Positions 13,195-26,071 of a DNA stretch of 64,000 nucleotides are shown here, piece by piece (position 1 is the first letter of the stretch; every line of letters begins with the position of its first letter). The DNA is from Whitmania pigra. Taxonomy: Eukaryota > Annelida > Clitellata > Hirudinida > Haemopidae. Location of the stretch: assembly GCA_021613335.1 (NCBI GenBank), contig JAJTWR010000422.1, positions 62,001-126,000 on the forward strand. Direction: 5' to 3'. Position numbers and translations under genes: made by a program. The notes under the pieces were generated by a model. The model was not told the origin of the DNA. It ran no database searches and was given only the letters and a program-made list of their open reading frames with translations.

Positions 13195-13903
13195 TTACTG
13201 CTTGGCAGGGGTACTTCTTTCTGAAATACAATTAAGAATTGATATCCAATCAATTTTTCTGATTATTAGATATGTTCAATGAAAAGCTTAAAACCATTTA
13301 TAGAAACTCACTTGTCTCCTCATACTCCCCAATGACACCGCCAATGACAGGCTTTCCATACTTGATAATCAAATCTATTATTTCATAGGGGTGACCCAAC
13401 ATCTTTAGAGGAAAGCCCTGTTGTGCTGGCCTTTCAGCAACATCCTCCACTTTAATCAGTGTCGTCGGATTGGTTTCTGGCGACTTTTTTTTGCCCCCAG
13501 CCTGAGTTAAGATATGATATGTGTATAAATTATAAACATTTCTAAAATATCTTTCAACACTAACCTCAAACTCCCCAATGACACCGCCAACAACAACCTT
13601 TCCAGACTTGAGCAATAGCTCGACGATTTCGTGAGGGTGCCCCAACATCTTTAGAGGAAGAACCAACGGTTTCCTTTCAGTGCTGGCAGAATCCCGTTTA
13701 GCCTCAATACCAATAATTGTCGTCAGATTGGTTGAAGACGAGTTTGTTTCGCCTCCGATCTGAGTTAAAATATGATATTTGTATAAATTATAAACATTTC
13801 TAAAATTTCTTTCAACACTAACTCCATCCTCCAATCCTGTTGGAAATACAACAATTGAGGCCTGAATCACAGTCACAAGCAGAAAGACCAATTGAAACTT
13901 CAT
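13195..13903 (-). CDS. secreted two-repeat protein from duplicated exons (unknown family)
   Basis: Exons on the minus strand: 13823-13903 (signal peptide MKFQLVFLLVTVIQAS and a short linker), 13565-13759 (65 codons), 13312-13501 (63 codons plus one base), 13195-13220 (stop). The product is about 163 residues. Introns 13760-13822 and 13502-13564 are each exactly 63 nt, start GTTAGTGTTGAAAG, end TTAACTCAG, and are near-identical. Because 63 is a multiple of three and they lack stops, an unspliced reading shows one long false ORF. The two middle exons encode the same module: a divergent polar start, then LPLKMLGHPHEI and VVGGVIGEFE in one, FPLKMLGHPYEI and VIGGVIGEYE in the other. There is no cysteine and no known domain. 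A 5' UTR exon ending at 13971 (intron 13907-13970) is likely. I do not recognise the family; an effector or peptide precursor is possible but unproven. Confidence 0.72.
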
Positions 13904-14040
13904 GTTCTGAAGTCCAAGGAAGTAATTAAATAACATAAATCAAGCTAAATATCAACTTGAACAAGCAAACCTCAAATCTCGCAAAATAGCTATTACCAAC
14001 ACAAAACTTAAGACAAGAAGTCAAGGTAACCTCGACAGTG

Positions 14041-14053
14041 GGTCTTTTATTGT
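14041..14053 (-). promoter_or_regulatory. TATA-like element of the two-repeat secreted gene
   Basis: On the minus strand ACAATAAAAGACC sits about 75 bp before the likely first splice donor (13970). A start about 30 bp downstream would give a short non-coding first exon, matching the architecture of the BPI gene next door. Inference only. Confidence 0.35.
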
Positions 14054-14464
14054 CCGACCGACAGACAGACAGACAACCAGGTACAGCAGCTGCTGGGTTT
14101 CAGCAAATGAAAACTGTTCCTTTAGCTTGTAACAACCTAGGTAGAAAAAACGTGTTTCCCTACCTGACATTTCCTACTTTGGTAATTAAACTGTAAATCG
14201 ATCGCTTAGGAACAACAGTGAACCATAGCGAGAAGCCACCAACCGTCGACACCCAAAGAATCGATAACACTGATGAGAAATATAATTTGGTTAAATAAGT
14301 TTCAAAATATAATTATTTGACTAAAAATCGACTTAAAATGAATAATGGCTTCGCACTGAATGAATTGATTTTCTACGTGTGAAAGGTTTGAATATTGTTT
14401 AATGGTAATGATGATAGTAATATGATATTCTTAATAACGTTATTAATTATTAATTCTTAATATG

Positions 14465-14832
<368 letters not shown>

Positions 14833-14833
<1 letters not shown>

Positions 14834-15401
14834 CCATTTGTAAGGTTGAATATGGTTGAAAATAGATGAATAAATTAAAAACCAAAAGTTTATAATATTT
14901 GATCGATCGGTGTCAGAAATATTGGGGCGCTGTTTAACTTTTTTTAATAATCGTGAGAGAAACTAATAAAATCTGATAATACTAATCTAGGCTTTCAGAT
15001 ATTCCTGTTAAGCAATGCACCGTGACTCTTGAAGTTTAGGTTACTGATTAATTTGAAAATGATCAATAGATGGCAATTATACTCGTGAAAATCATTGAGG
15101 CTGAAACGGTTGAATTATAGGAGAAATAATTTGGACAACAGCGATGCAAACGTTTTATAAAAAAAAACAACCAATAATATTTTAATTATTAATTTGAAGT
15201 TCTTAAAATTGTGCAATGCTCGCTCCATTTTGCTTCACATTTTAACAACACACAATCGCATAATAATTCACATTGCTTATTCCAAATCAACTATTTTGAC
15301 TTGGGCAAGTGAACAAGCTGTTTTACATATATTCATGTTGGCAATTAAACACGTGGCAGTTTATACATGTTACTCATAATGTATACGTACCCCCAACCAG
15401 A
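14833..15401. other. upstream region of the BPI gene
   Basis: AT-rich sequence without recognisable coding. The plus-strand ORF at 15194-15379 has no motif and ends shortly before the TATA box. Confidence 0.4.
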
Positions 15402-15462
15402 TATATAAGGACCTCGGTCTGTCGTAAATTCGAGTTCTTCTGGGTTCAGTTGAAACAAAGAG
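15402..15462 (+). promoter_or_regulatory. TATA box and non-coding first exon of the BPI/LBP gene
   Basis: TATATAAGG at 15402-15410 is followed about 30 bp later by a probable transcription start. A short leader ends in ACAAAGAG before a strong donor GTAAGC at 15463. The acceptor CCAAAG just before 15722 joins it to the ATG exon. Donor, acceptor and spacing are seen; the start site is inferred. Confidence 0.6.
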
Positions 15463-15730
15463 GTAAGCAGATAATGTAGAATCTACCGATGTTATCTACA
15501 TATATTATCTTGAACATGCATAATATCCTACATAATATAGATAACAGGAAGCAATAAACGTTATTTTAGATTGTATTTAGAATGTTATGTACAATATATA
15601 TAGAATATAGTCTAAACTTCCGAAGAGTTGCTAACCTAGACTTTAAAAAGTAATTTGAAGTACTTTTAAGATAGCCTGTTTATCTAAATAAAATTCTACA
15701 TTTATAACCAATTTTCCAAAGGAAATCAAG

Positions 15731-17657
15731 ATGGATGTTCTCTACATTTTCATCATTATTCCAATGACCTTTCTTGGTGGTCTGAACTGTCAGTGTAAGT
15801 CTTATTAGATTTTTAATTCATTAACATTAATACTAGATATGTGTAGCATAATTAATTATAATATAAATATCACGCTAATTAAATCTTATCAATTCAGCAC
15901 CTGGACGTTCAGACGTTGAAACCGTGTTGACATCTAGTGGATTGAAATTTATCGGTATGACCTTGGTGGACACTATCTTCAACTCGTCGGCAATGGCAAT
16001 CCCTGTTAAAAGTGATGAAACAAACTACAGTTCGCAGAAGACAAAACTTGAAGCACAGTTGTCCAACTTGAGTGTTTGTTGAATAATTATAAATTACATG
16101 CTCAAAATGCCGATAAATAGAGATAAATAAATGCAGATATATATAATATGATATTATTGAAATCTTAAAATATTTTAGCTAATGTTTAATGTAATAATAT
16201 TTTATTAAATTATAAAGTCATATTTATATTTCATATTAATTTATTAAATAATGTTAAATAATAAAGTAATAATTTTAATAAAAACCAGGTCCACAGAGTC
16301 ATCATCCCTCCGCCAAAACTTTCTGGTGCTCCCAGTCAAGGATTGAAAGTTGGCTTCTCGGACGTATCCTTCCAGGTAGACTTTAGCTGGAAGAATGTGT
16401 TTTACATGGGAATTAAGAACACATTGGCTGATTCAGGAAGATTTGAAATCAGTGCTGAGGAAACCCAGGTTGATCTGTTGATTGCATTCACTGGCGAGAC
16501 GACGTCGGTCAGATGCAAAGCAAATATAAAAAATCTTTCACTCTTGTCTGGAAATATGGCGATGTATTAGTTAGTTTTTCTTTACTTTTCTTATTTATTT
16601 TTAAAATAATTATTACTAAGATTGTCAACTTTACTTTTCCATAACAGTTCCATTTCACCCAGCATTCGCTCAGGTCTGGAAGATGAAATATGCGCAATTG
16701 CCATAAAATCCCCGAAGCTTTCGAAGATAACAGACATCATCAACATTGCTGCCAGTTTTGAAAGAGTTGTCAATTATCCAACCCTTCAAACTTGCTATGA
16801 ATTTGGATCAGACTTCATCAAGACTTATACCAACATTAGCCGAGTGTCAAATTCTCAGGTTTGAATAATGACAATTGGTTTTCGATGGTTTTTATTAAAT
16901 TAGTTGTTGTTCTGCATTATTAAATTGCAGAAATTAACCTAACCCTAGCTAATTTAATTATTCGCAACAATAAAAATAATTTTAATCATTATTCAAGGCC
17001 AAACCAATGGATGTCCCATCTGACAAGATGATAGGAATGTCAGTTTCCCAAAATGTCATTGATGAGACCTTAAAAACTTTGAGCTGGCAAACTGGATTTC
17101 ATCCTCATCCCCTAAAATCTTGGAAGGTAAGTAAATTTGTTTTACACCATTTTTTTTAAAAAAAAGATTATTGCATTGCTTTTTATTTTCGTTATTAGAA
17201 CATAAGCGAAAAGTTCAACCTTGGGTGGAAGGAAGAAGACGGTCCATATTCAATTGCCTTTCACTTCCGTAACCCACCAACCTCCTCTATAAGTCCTGAT
17301 GGTATTTCTTTAAACATTCTTGGTAGTGCCACCTTTGAATCCAAGTTAAAAAGCACTTCAAAATCACTCCATTTGGCTTTTAATGCTACTTTGCATCTTT
17401 TTGTGAAGCTTAGTTTGGATGGTTCCAAGATAGAAGCTCAACTGAAGTATATTAATGTATCCAGTGTTCCAGAAAAGGCTTTCAACTTGAACCTGGTCGA
17501 GACATGGCTGGAGACTGTCCTGCGAGATTATATGGATGTGATTTTTACGGACGAACTTACTTTTGTCCCAGGTCTTTTCCTAAGAAATCCAAAGATGTCG
17601 TTCAAGAATGGCTATTTGACCATCTCCTCCGACCTTGGTTGGACTACAAGAGGATGA
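15731..17657 (+). CDS. BPI/LBP family lipid-binding protein
   Basis: Coding exons 15731-15794, 15898-16073, 16289-16563, 16648-16858, 16998-17126 and 17199-17657 join in phase to 437 residues, close to the usual 450-490 of bactericidal/permeability-increasing proteins. A signal peptide (MDVLYIFIIIPMTFLGG) precedes the N-terminal barrel. The cysteine pair that forms the family disulfide is present (SVRCKANI in exon 3, LEDEICAIAI in exon 4). The C-terminal half contains DKMIGMSVSQNVIDETLKT and ends in LTISSDLGWTTRG. Such proteins bind lipopolysaccharide or other amphipathic lipids outside the cell and act in innate defence in many animals. Whether this copy binds LPS is not shown. AATAAA follows at about 17720. 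A TATA promoter and untranslated first exon lie upstream. No frame breaks seen. Confidence 0.9.
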
Positions 17658-17999
17658 AGCGGATACGAGTTAAAGAAATTCTGCTTAACGAACAGTGAAC
17701 TCCATGTTCTTTAATTGAAATAAACAAATTTGCAAGCAACATTTGTGACGGTTTTAATTGAAAACATTTAAAACTTTTAATAGCTACAATAACACAATTC
17801 ATGATAAGATAGAAAGACTTTGTTCTAAAACTTGAAAATTTAAAACTTGGTCGTGGCGGCTCAAAACACAATAATTTTAAGAAACAGTTCAATCAAATAC
17901 AAAAAAAACAAAATAAACCTAGCAGAAAGGCACACATGTATGTGTTTCCTGGAAAATAAGACTTACTCCGAAAATAAGCCCTAGCATGATTTTCCAACT

Positions 18000-18244
18000 T
18001 ATTTCCTGGTGGCGTTTTCCAAGTCAGATTTTGAATGAAACTGCCTTCCACTGTTATAAACAAGCCTTGACAACATTCTCCAGACATTTTCTATAGGATT
18101 TAAGTCTGAGGAACAAGCTGGCCAACTCATAACTTTCAAATTTCTCCTCTGGATAAATGTCTTAGTAAACTTGGACGTGTGGATCGGGGCATTATATTGC
18201 TGGAAAATAAAATTTCTTCTATAATAATCTTTCCATAAAGGCAA
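18000..18244 (-). pseudogene. Tc1-like transposase C-terminal fragment
   Basis: The minus-strand frame reads RNFIFQQYNAPIHTSKF, then WPACSSDLNPIENVW and LSRLVY. These are the second and third catalytic blocks of a Tc1/mariner DDE transposase. The usual QQDNAPIHT has Y in place of the catalytic D, and no N-terminal half is readable in frame (stops near 18245). Dead fragment in the 3' flank of the BPI gene. Confidence 0.8.
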
Positions 18245-19127
18245 CAGATGATCGTCTGGTTAAAATGTTATGTGGGACATCGGGGGTGCTTGCGTGGCAT
18301 GATGGTTTTGATGCTGTTCTGAGTTCATTCCTGGCTAGAGTTTGGTTGATGATGGGACGCAAGGATCTTGTTGGCAGAGATAGGACAACAATAGGAAACA
18401 TAACATCCAAGACTCAAATTAAATTTTGCTAATTATGACGTAGTTTCCAATACTGACTCTGTAGAATTTTTGTATTAAAATGAAATTATGCTTGACTTTA
18501 TTCATTATTGGTCTAATCTATATTTAATTTACAATGTTGCAATTTCTGACACTGACTCTTTTAAATTATTTAATTAAAATAAAATTCCGTTTGACTTGTT
18601 TCATTAAAAATCTGTTCTTTATTTAATTGGGAACCCATGGCTACATATAATAGCATGAATCGTTATTTAAAAATAAAGTCCAAATCATCTGAGTTATGCA
18701 ACGGACTATAATCAAATAAATAAATAAAATAAATAGTTATTTAAAAATCGACAATAAAAGCTGGTTTGTTATGATCTGTGCTTTTCTTGCTTTCTTGATC
18801 GTATAATCTGTGCTTTTTGTCAAAAATCTCACTGGCAACCCTGTTTAGATGTGATAATTTAATTCAAAAATGTTCCGATCAGCGCATTTTTTTATTTAAC
18901 ATTTATATTTACAATTTTATTTTCCTAATCAATATTCACTCGCTTCGGGTATCTGCTTTTTGCAACTTTTTTTTACTAGTTTAAGTCATAACCACATAAA
19001 TATTTAAAATAGTTTTATATTTTTCACATCTTAATTCCTAATTAATATTCATGCGCTTTCTGATTGCCTTGCAAACCCTTGCGATACTGAGCTAAAAGTG
19101 CTTGTATTTATAATAACATACACAGAA
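18245..19127. other. intergenic, one dispersed repeat
   Basis: Contains a one-armed copy of the foldback repeat at 18672-18735 (sharing CTATAATCAAATAAATAAAT with the 6.3-kb element). The rest is AT-rich with no recognisable coding. Confidence 0.5.
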
Positions 19128-19190
19128 TTAATTTATAGTGGTTTAAGGATACTAATGTCTGTGTGACAAGCCACTCTATCTGACAAACTT
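19128..19190 (-). mobile_element. 3' tail fragment of the CR1-like LINE
   Basis: The stretch TTTATAGTGGTTTAAGGA followed by TCTGTGTGACAAGCCACTC matches the 3' terminal block of the LINE at 48146-48195 in the same orientation. It is diverged and severely truncated. Confidence 0.55.
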
Positions 19191-19718
19191 CGAGTTGAGT
19201 TAAAAATTCTGTACAATCTTTTACTAATTATTGCTCTTTTTAAAAAATGAATACAACGAATAAGTATTTTAACAACAACTCCGTTGTAATGGTGAGGACT
19301 TTACTCCATATCTTAAAGTGCACCAGTAACCTATAAATTGGTGGAAACATGAACAACTAGAGTGCATCTACAAAGTGAACTTTTAATACAAAACTGAAGA
19401 AATGATGTACAATTGCCATTGAAGGCAAGATATTTTGAGGGGTGCTGCCACATAGCAATGCTTCTCAATAATAGAAAGGTGATGGAACAAAAAATGAAGA
19501 ATATTACAAAAAATATTAATTTTAGAATATTAAAAAATTACAAGAATTGCTAAATAAAGCACGGTGAAAATTTAACCTTACATTTCTCAATTTAAATTAT
19601 TGTCGATTTGTAAAAATAAAAGCATAAAAAACGCTGGTAATAACCTCAGACATAGAATGTTACAAAACAATGTGAGAATCCAACAGTTTAATACAAAACT
19701 TATGAACAGATAACTTGG
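19191..19718. other. 3' flank of XPB
   Basis: AT-rich, no recognisable coding. Probably includes the XPB 3' UTR (minus strand). Confidence 0.4.
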
Positions 19719-22700
19719 TCACAACTTCCTGAATTTCTTAAACAAAGGATGCTGAGAAGATGAAGTGGACTGAGTCTTTCTGCAGAGCTTCTTGTACTCG
19801 TTGTACACGGCATCGTCGGCACCAGACATGGTTGCGATGCTTCCGACCTGCCTTTGAAACGACCCCTGAGAAATGCAAAGACTTTCATCACATTCGACAT
19901 TTGCCATTATTACAATTATTACAATAAAGTGCGTTATTACAAGTTGTTGCATTTATTACATCAAAGTTCAATAATGAAGTATTAACTTATTATAATCCGT
20001 CACAAAGTTACCTTGAATGACGTTGGAGCAGATTTTCCAGCAGAAGTTGAAGTTCCACCTCCTTCTTCTTCCTCGTTGATTTCAGCATCCGTGGCTGCCA
20101 AAATATTTGCAAGCAGTGACTGCTGTTCCTCCTTTGTGGAATAGACCAGGCTTTCATCCTAAAAACATCATCACAATCATAACTTGGAGCATGACCAATA
20201 AATCAATGTTAAGTCGAAAAATAACATTATTACTTCATATTCCACAAAAAATATTGTAAAGTTGTCTAAATGAACTGACCTTATCCATGCCTTCCAACTT
20301 TTTTATAACCTTATAAGAGTAACCTTGACAGACAAGAAATCTCTGCCTCTTATTGGCAAAGTACATTTCACTGGTATCTTGCGAGATGAGAGAATAGAAA
20401 AATGCATTGTACTCCTCAGCAACAGTACCTTAACAAAACAGTCAATTACGAGTGCAGATTTCATCCAAGAGGTGATATGACGGCTGACGAAACAGGCAGC
20501 GTCATGACAATGAAAAAAACAAACCTTTTTTGGCTCTGAGGATTCTACCCAATCGTTGTGCCTCTTGTCTCCTTGAACCACCTTGGGAAGAAATTTGAAT
20601 GAGGACATTTGCCTCAGGCAGATCAAAGGAATTGTCTGCAATCTGAGACAGAACCAAATTCAGTGTAAGGAAAAAAATATTATATAATTATTACATAATT
20701 GTTAATAAAATATTATAGTTAAATAATCAGTTAACAGTGACAATCTATCGTGTCCATTACCTTTGACACAAAGATGGTGCTGATTTTGGGATTTCTCTGG
20801 AAGTTGCTTAGAACATTCATCCTCTCCTGTTGTGAAGTTGCTCCACAAAGAAATGGCCTTCAACAGCAACATTTGAATTTAATAAGTGAGCACTTTAATA
20901 AAACATGTAATGTGAAATATAAATAATATATAACAAAGAAATGATAACACACTTTTTGAATGCAAGTGCATAAGTTTTGAGAGCATAAAGGTTGTCTGCG
21001 AAGACTATAATCTTATCGTTTCTCTTTTCATGATATTTTATTAGGAACTGGCAAATCCTGAATTTGTTTGGGTTCATGACAAACAACAGCTGAAAGTAGA
21101 GAAAAAACAAGTTACTTGACAAACATTTAATTAACCAAAATCATACAAATAAACAAACCATTTTCTTCCTAAATGAAGCATTCAAATACTCTCTGAAGAA
21201 CATTGGATTCATGGGGCACCAGACCTTAATTAATGGAATGACAAGGTTAATAATAAATAATAAAATAACAACAATAATAATAGTAGTTAATCTATTGATC
21301 AATAGTTTTATAAATAATAAATGCAAATTTTAACCACACTATTACTGACCTCACAACACTGAACCTTAGCAATGTAGCCATCCCTCTGCAGTTCCAGCCA
21401 ATTGGCTTCATACAACTTTGGCCCAATGAGGAAGTTCAAGTCACAAATCTTGTCATCTTCTCTGACAAGGGTGGCTGTGAGGCCGAGTTTGCAATGGGCG
21501 TGAACCGTGGAGATTACCCTCCTGAACATCTTGCCGGAACAAATTGTACTTCTGTTGTATTTACAAATAAATAAATAAATAATGATCTTCAAAAAATTTG
21601 TTTGTTCATAAACAATTACAATAACTTGCCATCTAGAATCATCAACCCCCACTCGATGCTGTTGATCCAATCCATTACCTATCAATTACATTGTTACCTG
21701 TGCTGTTATTATTGTTATACCATTAACTAATATTGTTATGAGCTTCTTAAATTATATATTGACTCACCTTCTCCGCTTCGTATGACCTTTTCGTAGTATG
21801 AGTGATCATGGAATATGTACTGATACAAATAGAGGATCCTGGACATCAAACAATTAAGTATGAAAATTATATGCCAATCATCACCAAGCATCAGTCACTG
21901 ACCCATTGGCCTGTCCTTGGCATCTGAAGTAAACCTGCAGACCATGCTGTCGTCAACTGTCGACCACAGTTTGAACTGATAAATAATGCATGGGATCAGC
22001 AAACAAATATGTTGGTGATGCAGTAACCACTACTGCATCAATAGTTACAGTTAAGTAATAAATGAACTATTAAGGTTAATTAAGGAATTATCATTACGAT
22101 CCTCGTTAAAACATTTTGTTTATAATATTTTTCATAGTTTAAGAACCAAAACTAACAAAACAAAATCAAATTCAACTTGACACCTGTGACTTCCACTGTT
22201 CCACAGCCACAGCTGAAGTGCAAAGAACAAGGCACCTTTTCTTGATGGTGCAGGCAGCTGTGACCCCAACCAGTGTCTTTCCAGCACCTGAGAAGCCAAA
22301 CAAAGAGGCGTTTCAATCAGTCAGAGAGATACGCCAATATTCAATGTCAAACAGCAATATGATGTGAGGGTCAGCTCCTAGTAAAAGCAAAAGTCACTAT
22401 TTGCTATCATTGCAACAAGCTTGCACTGTAGGGAAGTGCATTTTGGAAGCAGCACTATGTATATTCATTGAAATAAATTGATAGTCATCTAATTTGGGGT
22501 TCAAGAAGGCTCAGAGAGTTTGCACACCCTTGAGTGATGTTAAAAGCAACTGTTGTTATGCATTGTTACTATTATTATTATTATTATTGTTATTGTTATT
22601 ATTATTATTATTATTATTGTTGTTGTAACCCAGCCTGCATCACTACAAAGCCTCTGGAATGGCAGACTGCACAAATGGCTTAAGCTCTTCTGATGCTTAT

Positions 22701-25700
22701 TGTGCTATTCAAACCCACTTATTATTATTAATTTATAATAGCAAATGGTCGGAAAGTCAGATGAATGTATAAGTCATAAACCACTCACCGCAGGGCAAGA
22801 CAATGACCCCTGACCTTGCCCTCCCATTGCTAAACATCTTCCTCAAACTCTTCTCCTGGTATGGCCTCAGCACAGCATTTGTTTTAAGGGTGATACTGAG
22901 ACAAACAAGCAAATGAAAAAATCAATCAGATTATCTCATGAAACAATGCACAAAATTTCATTATCAATTACAATTTGACTTCAATATCAATCCATGCAAA
23001 AAATAATTAAACTAACAAGTAATAAACCATTAAGATTAAATCATACTTGATGTCGAGATTTGTGGTGTCATTCCTAAAATCGTACTCAGCAAGAGGATGA
23101 TATCCGAGGTCGATGCACCTGCATTTAGATGTGACATGTCACGATACATTCGCAATCGTTATATTTCATTGCACGAAAGTTCTAAAACAAATTTATAATC
23201 ACCAACGAACAACATCAAATTTATAATCACCAACAAAGAATATCACGGAATATCAAACCTCTTCTGAAGTTTCTCCAGGTGCCCCGGAGCGACCTCAAAG
23301 GAAAAAACTTGCATCTCCTTTTCCTCCTCCACTGCATCATCCAGGTCAATCTTCTTCAGGAAATTTGCAACTTCACCCGAATCTTCAATGACTTCTGTGC
23401 TGTCTTCTTTACAGGATAATCCGGGTATGGCATTGAAAGCATTATTCTGATCCTGGGTGCTCACCTGATTAGAGTCATTGATCATCAAACACATTTTCAA
23501 GAGCTTAAAAATGTTTGGTCACATCATGGAACCATTTAAATGAAATCAGTAATTACAAAGTAAATAAATATTCGATAATTCAAAATATTCAATAATTACT
23601 CAAAATAACTTCACCAGACCATCATCCTTAAACAACAACTTGCGACAACATCCGCACAACCTATCACCAGTGCAGTTTGATGCAGATAATTATGACCAGG
23701 AACAAACTAAATAAATAAACTGTCTCACAAACTCACAATCAAAGCATCTTCTTCATTGCTGTTTGCTTTGCATTCCTGAATTGTAGGATCCTTCAACAGT
23801 TTCTGCAGAATATCCTGAAAATAAGAATTATTCAAATAATAAAATACTTAAGTTGACTCCGGCAGAAAACAACTTCACAATCAAGCCATCAAGCGAGCAC
23901 AAAACATTTCTGAGAATTCTTTATTAGTATGATGAAAATTTATTTGCACATTTTCACACAAAAATAAAAATAATAATTAATATCCCTTCCAAACTCACTG
24001 GAAATCTTGACTCCAAAAAATATTTGCTTTGCTTCAATACTACTTTCATCTTCCCATAGGTCATTGTGCAGTCCTGCATAACATTAAGCATTATAATAGC
24101 AGTATCATCAAAAATAAATCAATTAAGTTGTTGTTTAACTACCTATCACTTTACAATCACCTAATGTAGTCAGATCAGTGGTTCAAAGCAAAGAAAAACT
24201 GATTTTCAATTATCAAAAGTTTCAAGTTCATATTATATCACAGCACCAAAATAACTTTGTAAAACACGATAAAATATACAAAACAAGTAAAAATGTAAAA
24301 GGAAAAAATAATATTAAACAGAATATAAATGGTTAAATGGTATTCATAAATAATCATTTGTAACCTTGATGAATGAGACCACTTCATCAGGGAGATTTGT
24401 CTTGCAGAACTTGGAGAGATTCTTGATGATCTCCTCAGTGGAGAGACCAGTGGAAGCCGCTGCATACAACGAATATGCTGTTACCTTGTACTGCTGGACG
24501 TACAATGGTCTGGATATTGGCTGAAAAAATAACATGCCCAATGAAATGTTCCATTTGACTTGCACCCATTTTCACCAATTCACTTATTCATCCATCCGAT
24601 CAAAAAAAAATCATAAAAATAGCGTTCAAACCTCCGCAATGGCAATCAAAAAGTCTGCTGCATATTTGTAAGCAGGACAGAACGAATCCACAAAAATAAA
24701 TCCATCGGGAAGCTGAAAATAACAAAAAACATATTTAATTACTTGGAAACAAAAAATATAAACCAAAATAACATTTATACACAAGATATTTTGTTAGCCT
24801 CATTAACTCGTCACACGAAAATATCAATTGAGCAATCATTTATTCACTGGTAGGAACCATATAAAATTGCCACAAAAAAAAATCAAATTTTTTAAAAAGA
24901 AATGGCAACGACTTCAAAAAATTTAATGGATGTTAAGTGGATTAACAAAATAAACAGAATCAAAGACTCAATAAATTTTACTCACCACCCAGAAGGGTCT
25001 CGATGAATGATCATCCTTGTTCTTCAGCACGCCTCTGAAGTCCTTCATCTCGTTCCTCTGTCCTTCCTTCAATCTTTTCCCTGCAACTTTTGGCAGGCCA
25101 TCCAACTCATCTGCAATGTCACAACTGACACTCATACACAAAACATAACATCATAATGATGAAAACAATTTGGTCACCATTGCTATCAATGCTGTCATCA
25201 TTGTTCAGTGAAACAGAATCATTATCTTCCCCTTTCGGCTTTTTAGCTGTAATAAAAAAGCATTACTGACAACATCCAGAAGTACTTTATGAATGGAATT
25301 AACGACATTTAATCAGTTTAAATTTAAATGCACCAGATTCTCAGATATAAGGGTTGTCTGAGATGAATGCTCACACTATTTATTATGTAACTGTATGGTT
25401 ACATTTTTAATATTTTTCTAATTCCCAACAATAAAACGTAAATGCATAAAAAGTGTAAACATCACAAGATTGAAGGTGAAAAAAACAGCACATGAATCGC
25501 TATGAACTTTTCACAAAAGGAACTTTCACAATTCTAGGTGGTTTTTTCGTGTCTTTGACAAAGAAAAATTCCTGTTTACGGTATTAATTCTGGACGCATA
25601 CAAACTGACTCCTTATTTGGACAAATTGTAACTTTGGCGACTTTTTGAGCATGAAATAGGCCGTTATTACAAGAGTAATGAGAGTATAAAAGCTAACAAA

Positions 25701-25729
25701 CCTCTTTCTTTCTTAGATTTTTTACCCAT
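19719..25729 (-). CDS. ERCC3: XPB/ERCC3, TFIIH 3'-5' DNA helicase/translocase
   Basis: Twenty-two minus-strand exons: 25702-25729, 25178-25246, 24986-25110, 24632-24712, 24365-24520, 23999-24073, 23737-23814, 23259-23464, 23047-23118, 22789-22895, 22184-22287, 21903-21975, 21768-21838, 21630-21678, 21350-21551, 21159-21224, 20953-21089, 20761-20857, 20525-20642, 20280-20428, 20012-20158, 19719-19865. The product is about 785 residues (human 782). Visible: LRPYQEKSL, Walker A GAGKTLVG across an intron, the RED motif (LVREDDKI), [13 protein letters not shown] and motif [13 protein letters not shown], ending in LFKKFRKL. The ATPase opens promoters and unwinds damaged DNA within TFIIH. Two oddities lie around motif II. 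The intron 21552-21629 has a GC donor. The next exon is 202 nt where 203 is needed for frame: EVQFVPA and KMFRRV lie in different frames, and the motif reads DEVQ instead of DEVH. All other junctions are in phase. Confidence 0.93.
22566..22622. repeat. (TTA/TTG)n microsatellite in an XPB intron
   Basis: Short ATT/TTG triplet run within the intron 22288-22788. Confidence 0.9.
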
Positions 25730-26071
25730 ATCCTAACCAGGAGCTACCACCGTCCAAAAGTAAATAGAAACGAGAGTTCACAATTACTGAGAAAGTAGAA
25801 CAAAGAATAATTATTACCTTAGGAGAATTAATATCATAATGCACACCTCATGAGGTTTATATAAGCATTTAGAAATAATTGTTTAATTAATTTGCTTGAC
25901 TGCAATAATAAAATAAAATATTGTGCTAACCAAATCGAAAGTAACTTCCATTATGTAACAAGTTTTACCATTTGGCGTAACTTAAGAGCAATTACAAAAT
26001 TTTAATAAATCTCAAGAAATATAAACATATCTAACAAAATTGGCAATTAAATTTAATTATCTAAATTACAA
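25730..26071. promoter_or_regulatory. head-to-head upstream region of XPB and the duplicated gene
   Basis: About 340 bp separates the XPB start codon (minus strand) from the first ATG of the plus-strand gene copy at 26072. No clear TATA box. It may be a shared promoter; this follows from spacing only. Confidence 0.3.

Noticed and set aside
13298..13936. Single 212-codon ORF on the minus strand
   Set aside because: It includes two GT...CAG introns of 63 nt that happen to be open. The spliced model, with a better start at MKFQLV and a proper terminal exon at 13195-13220, fits the duplicated-module structure.
25730..26071. Clear bidirectional promoter elements
   Set aside because: Only the spacing suggests it; no motif could be supported.
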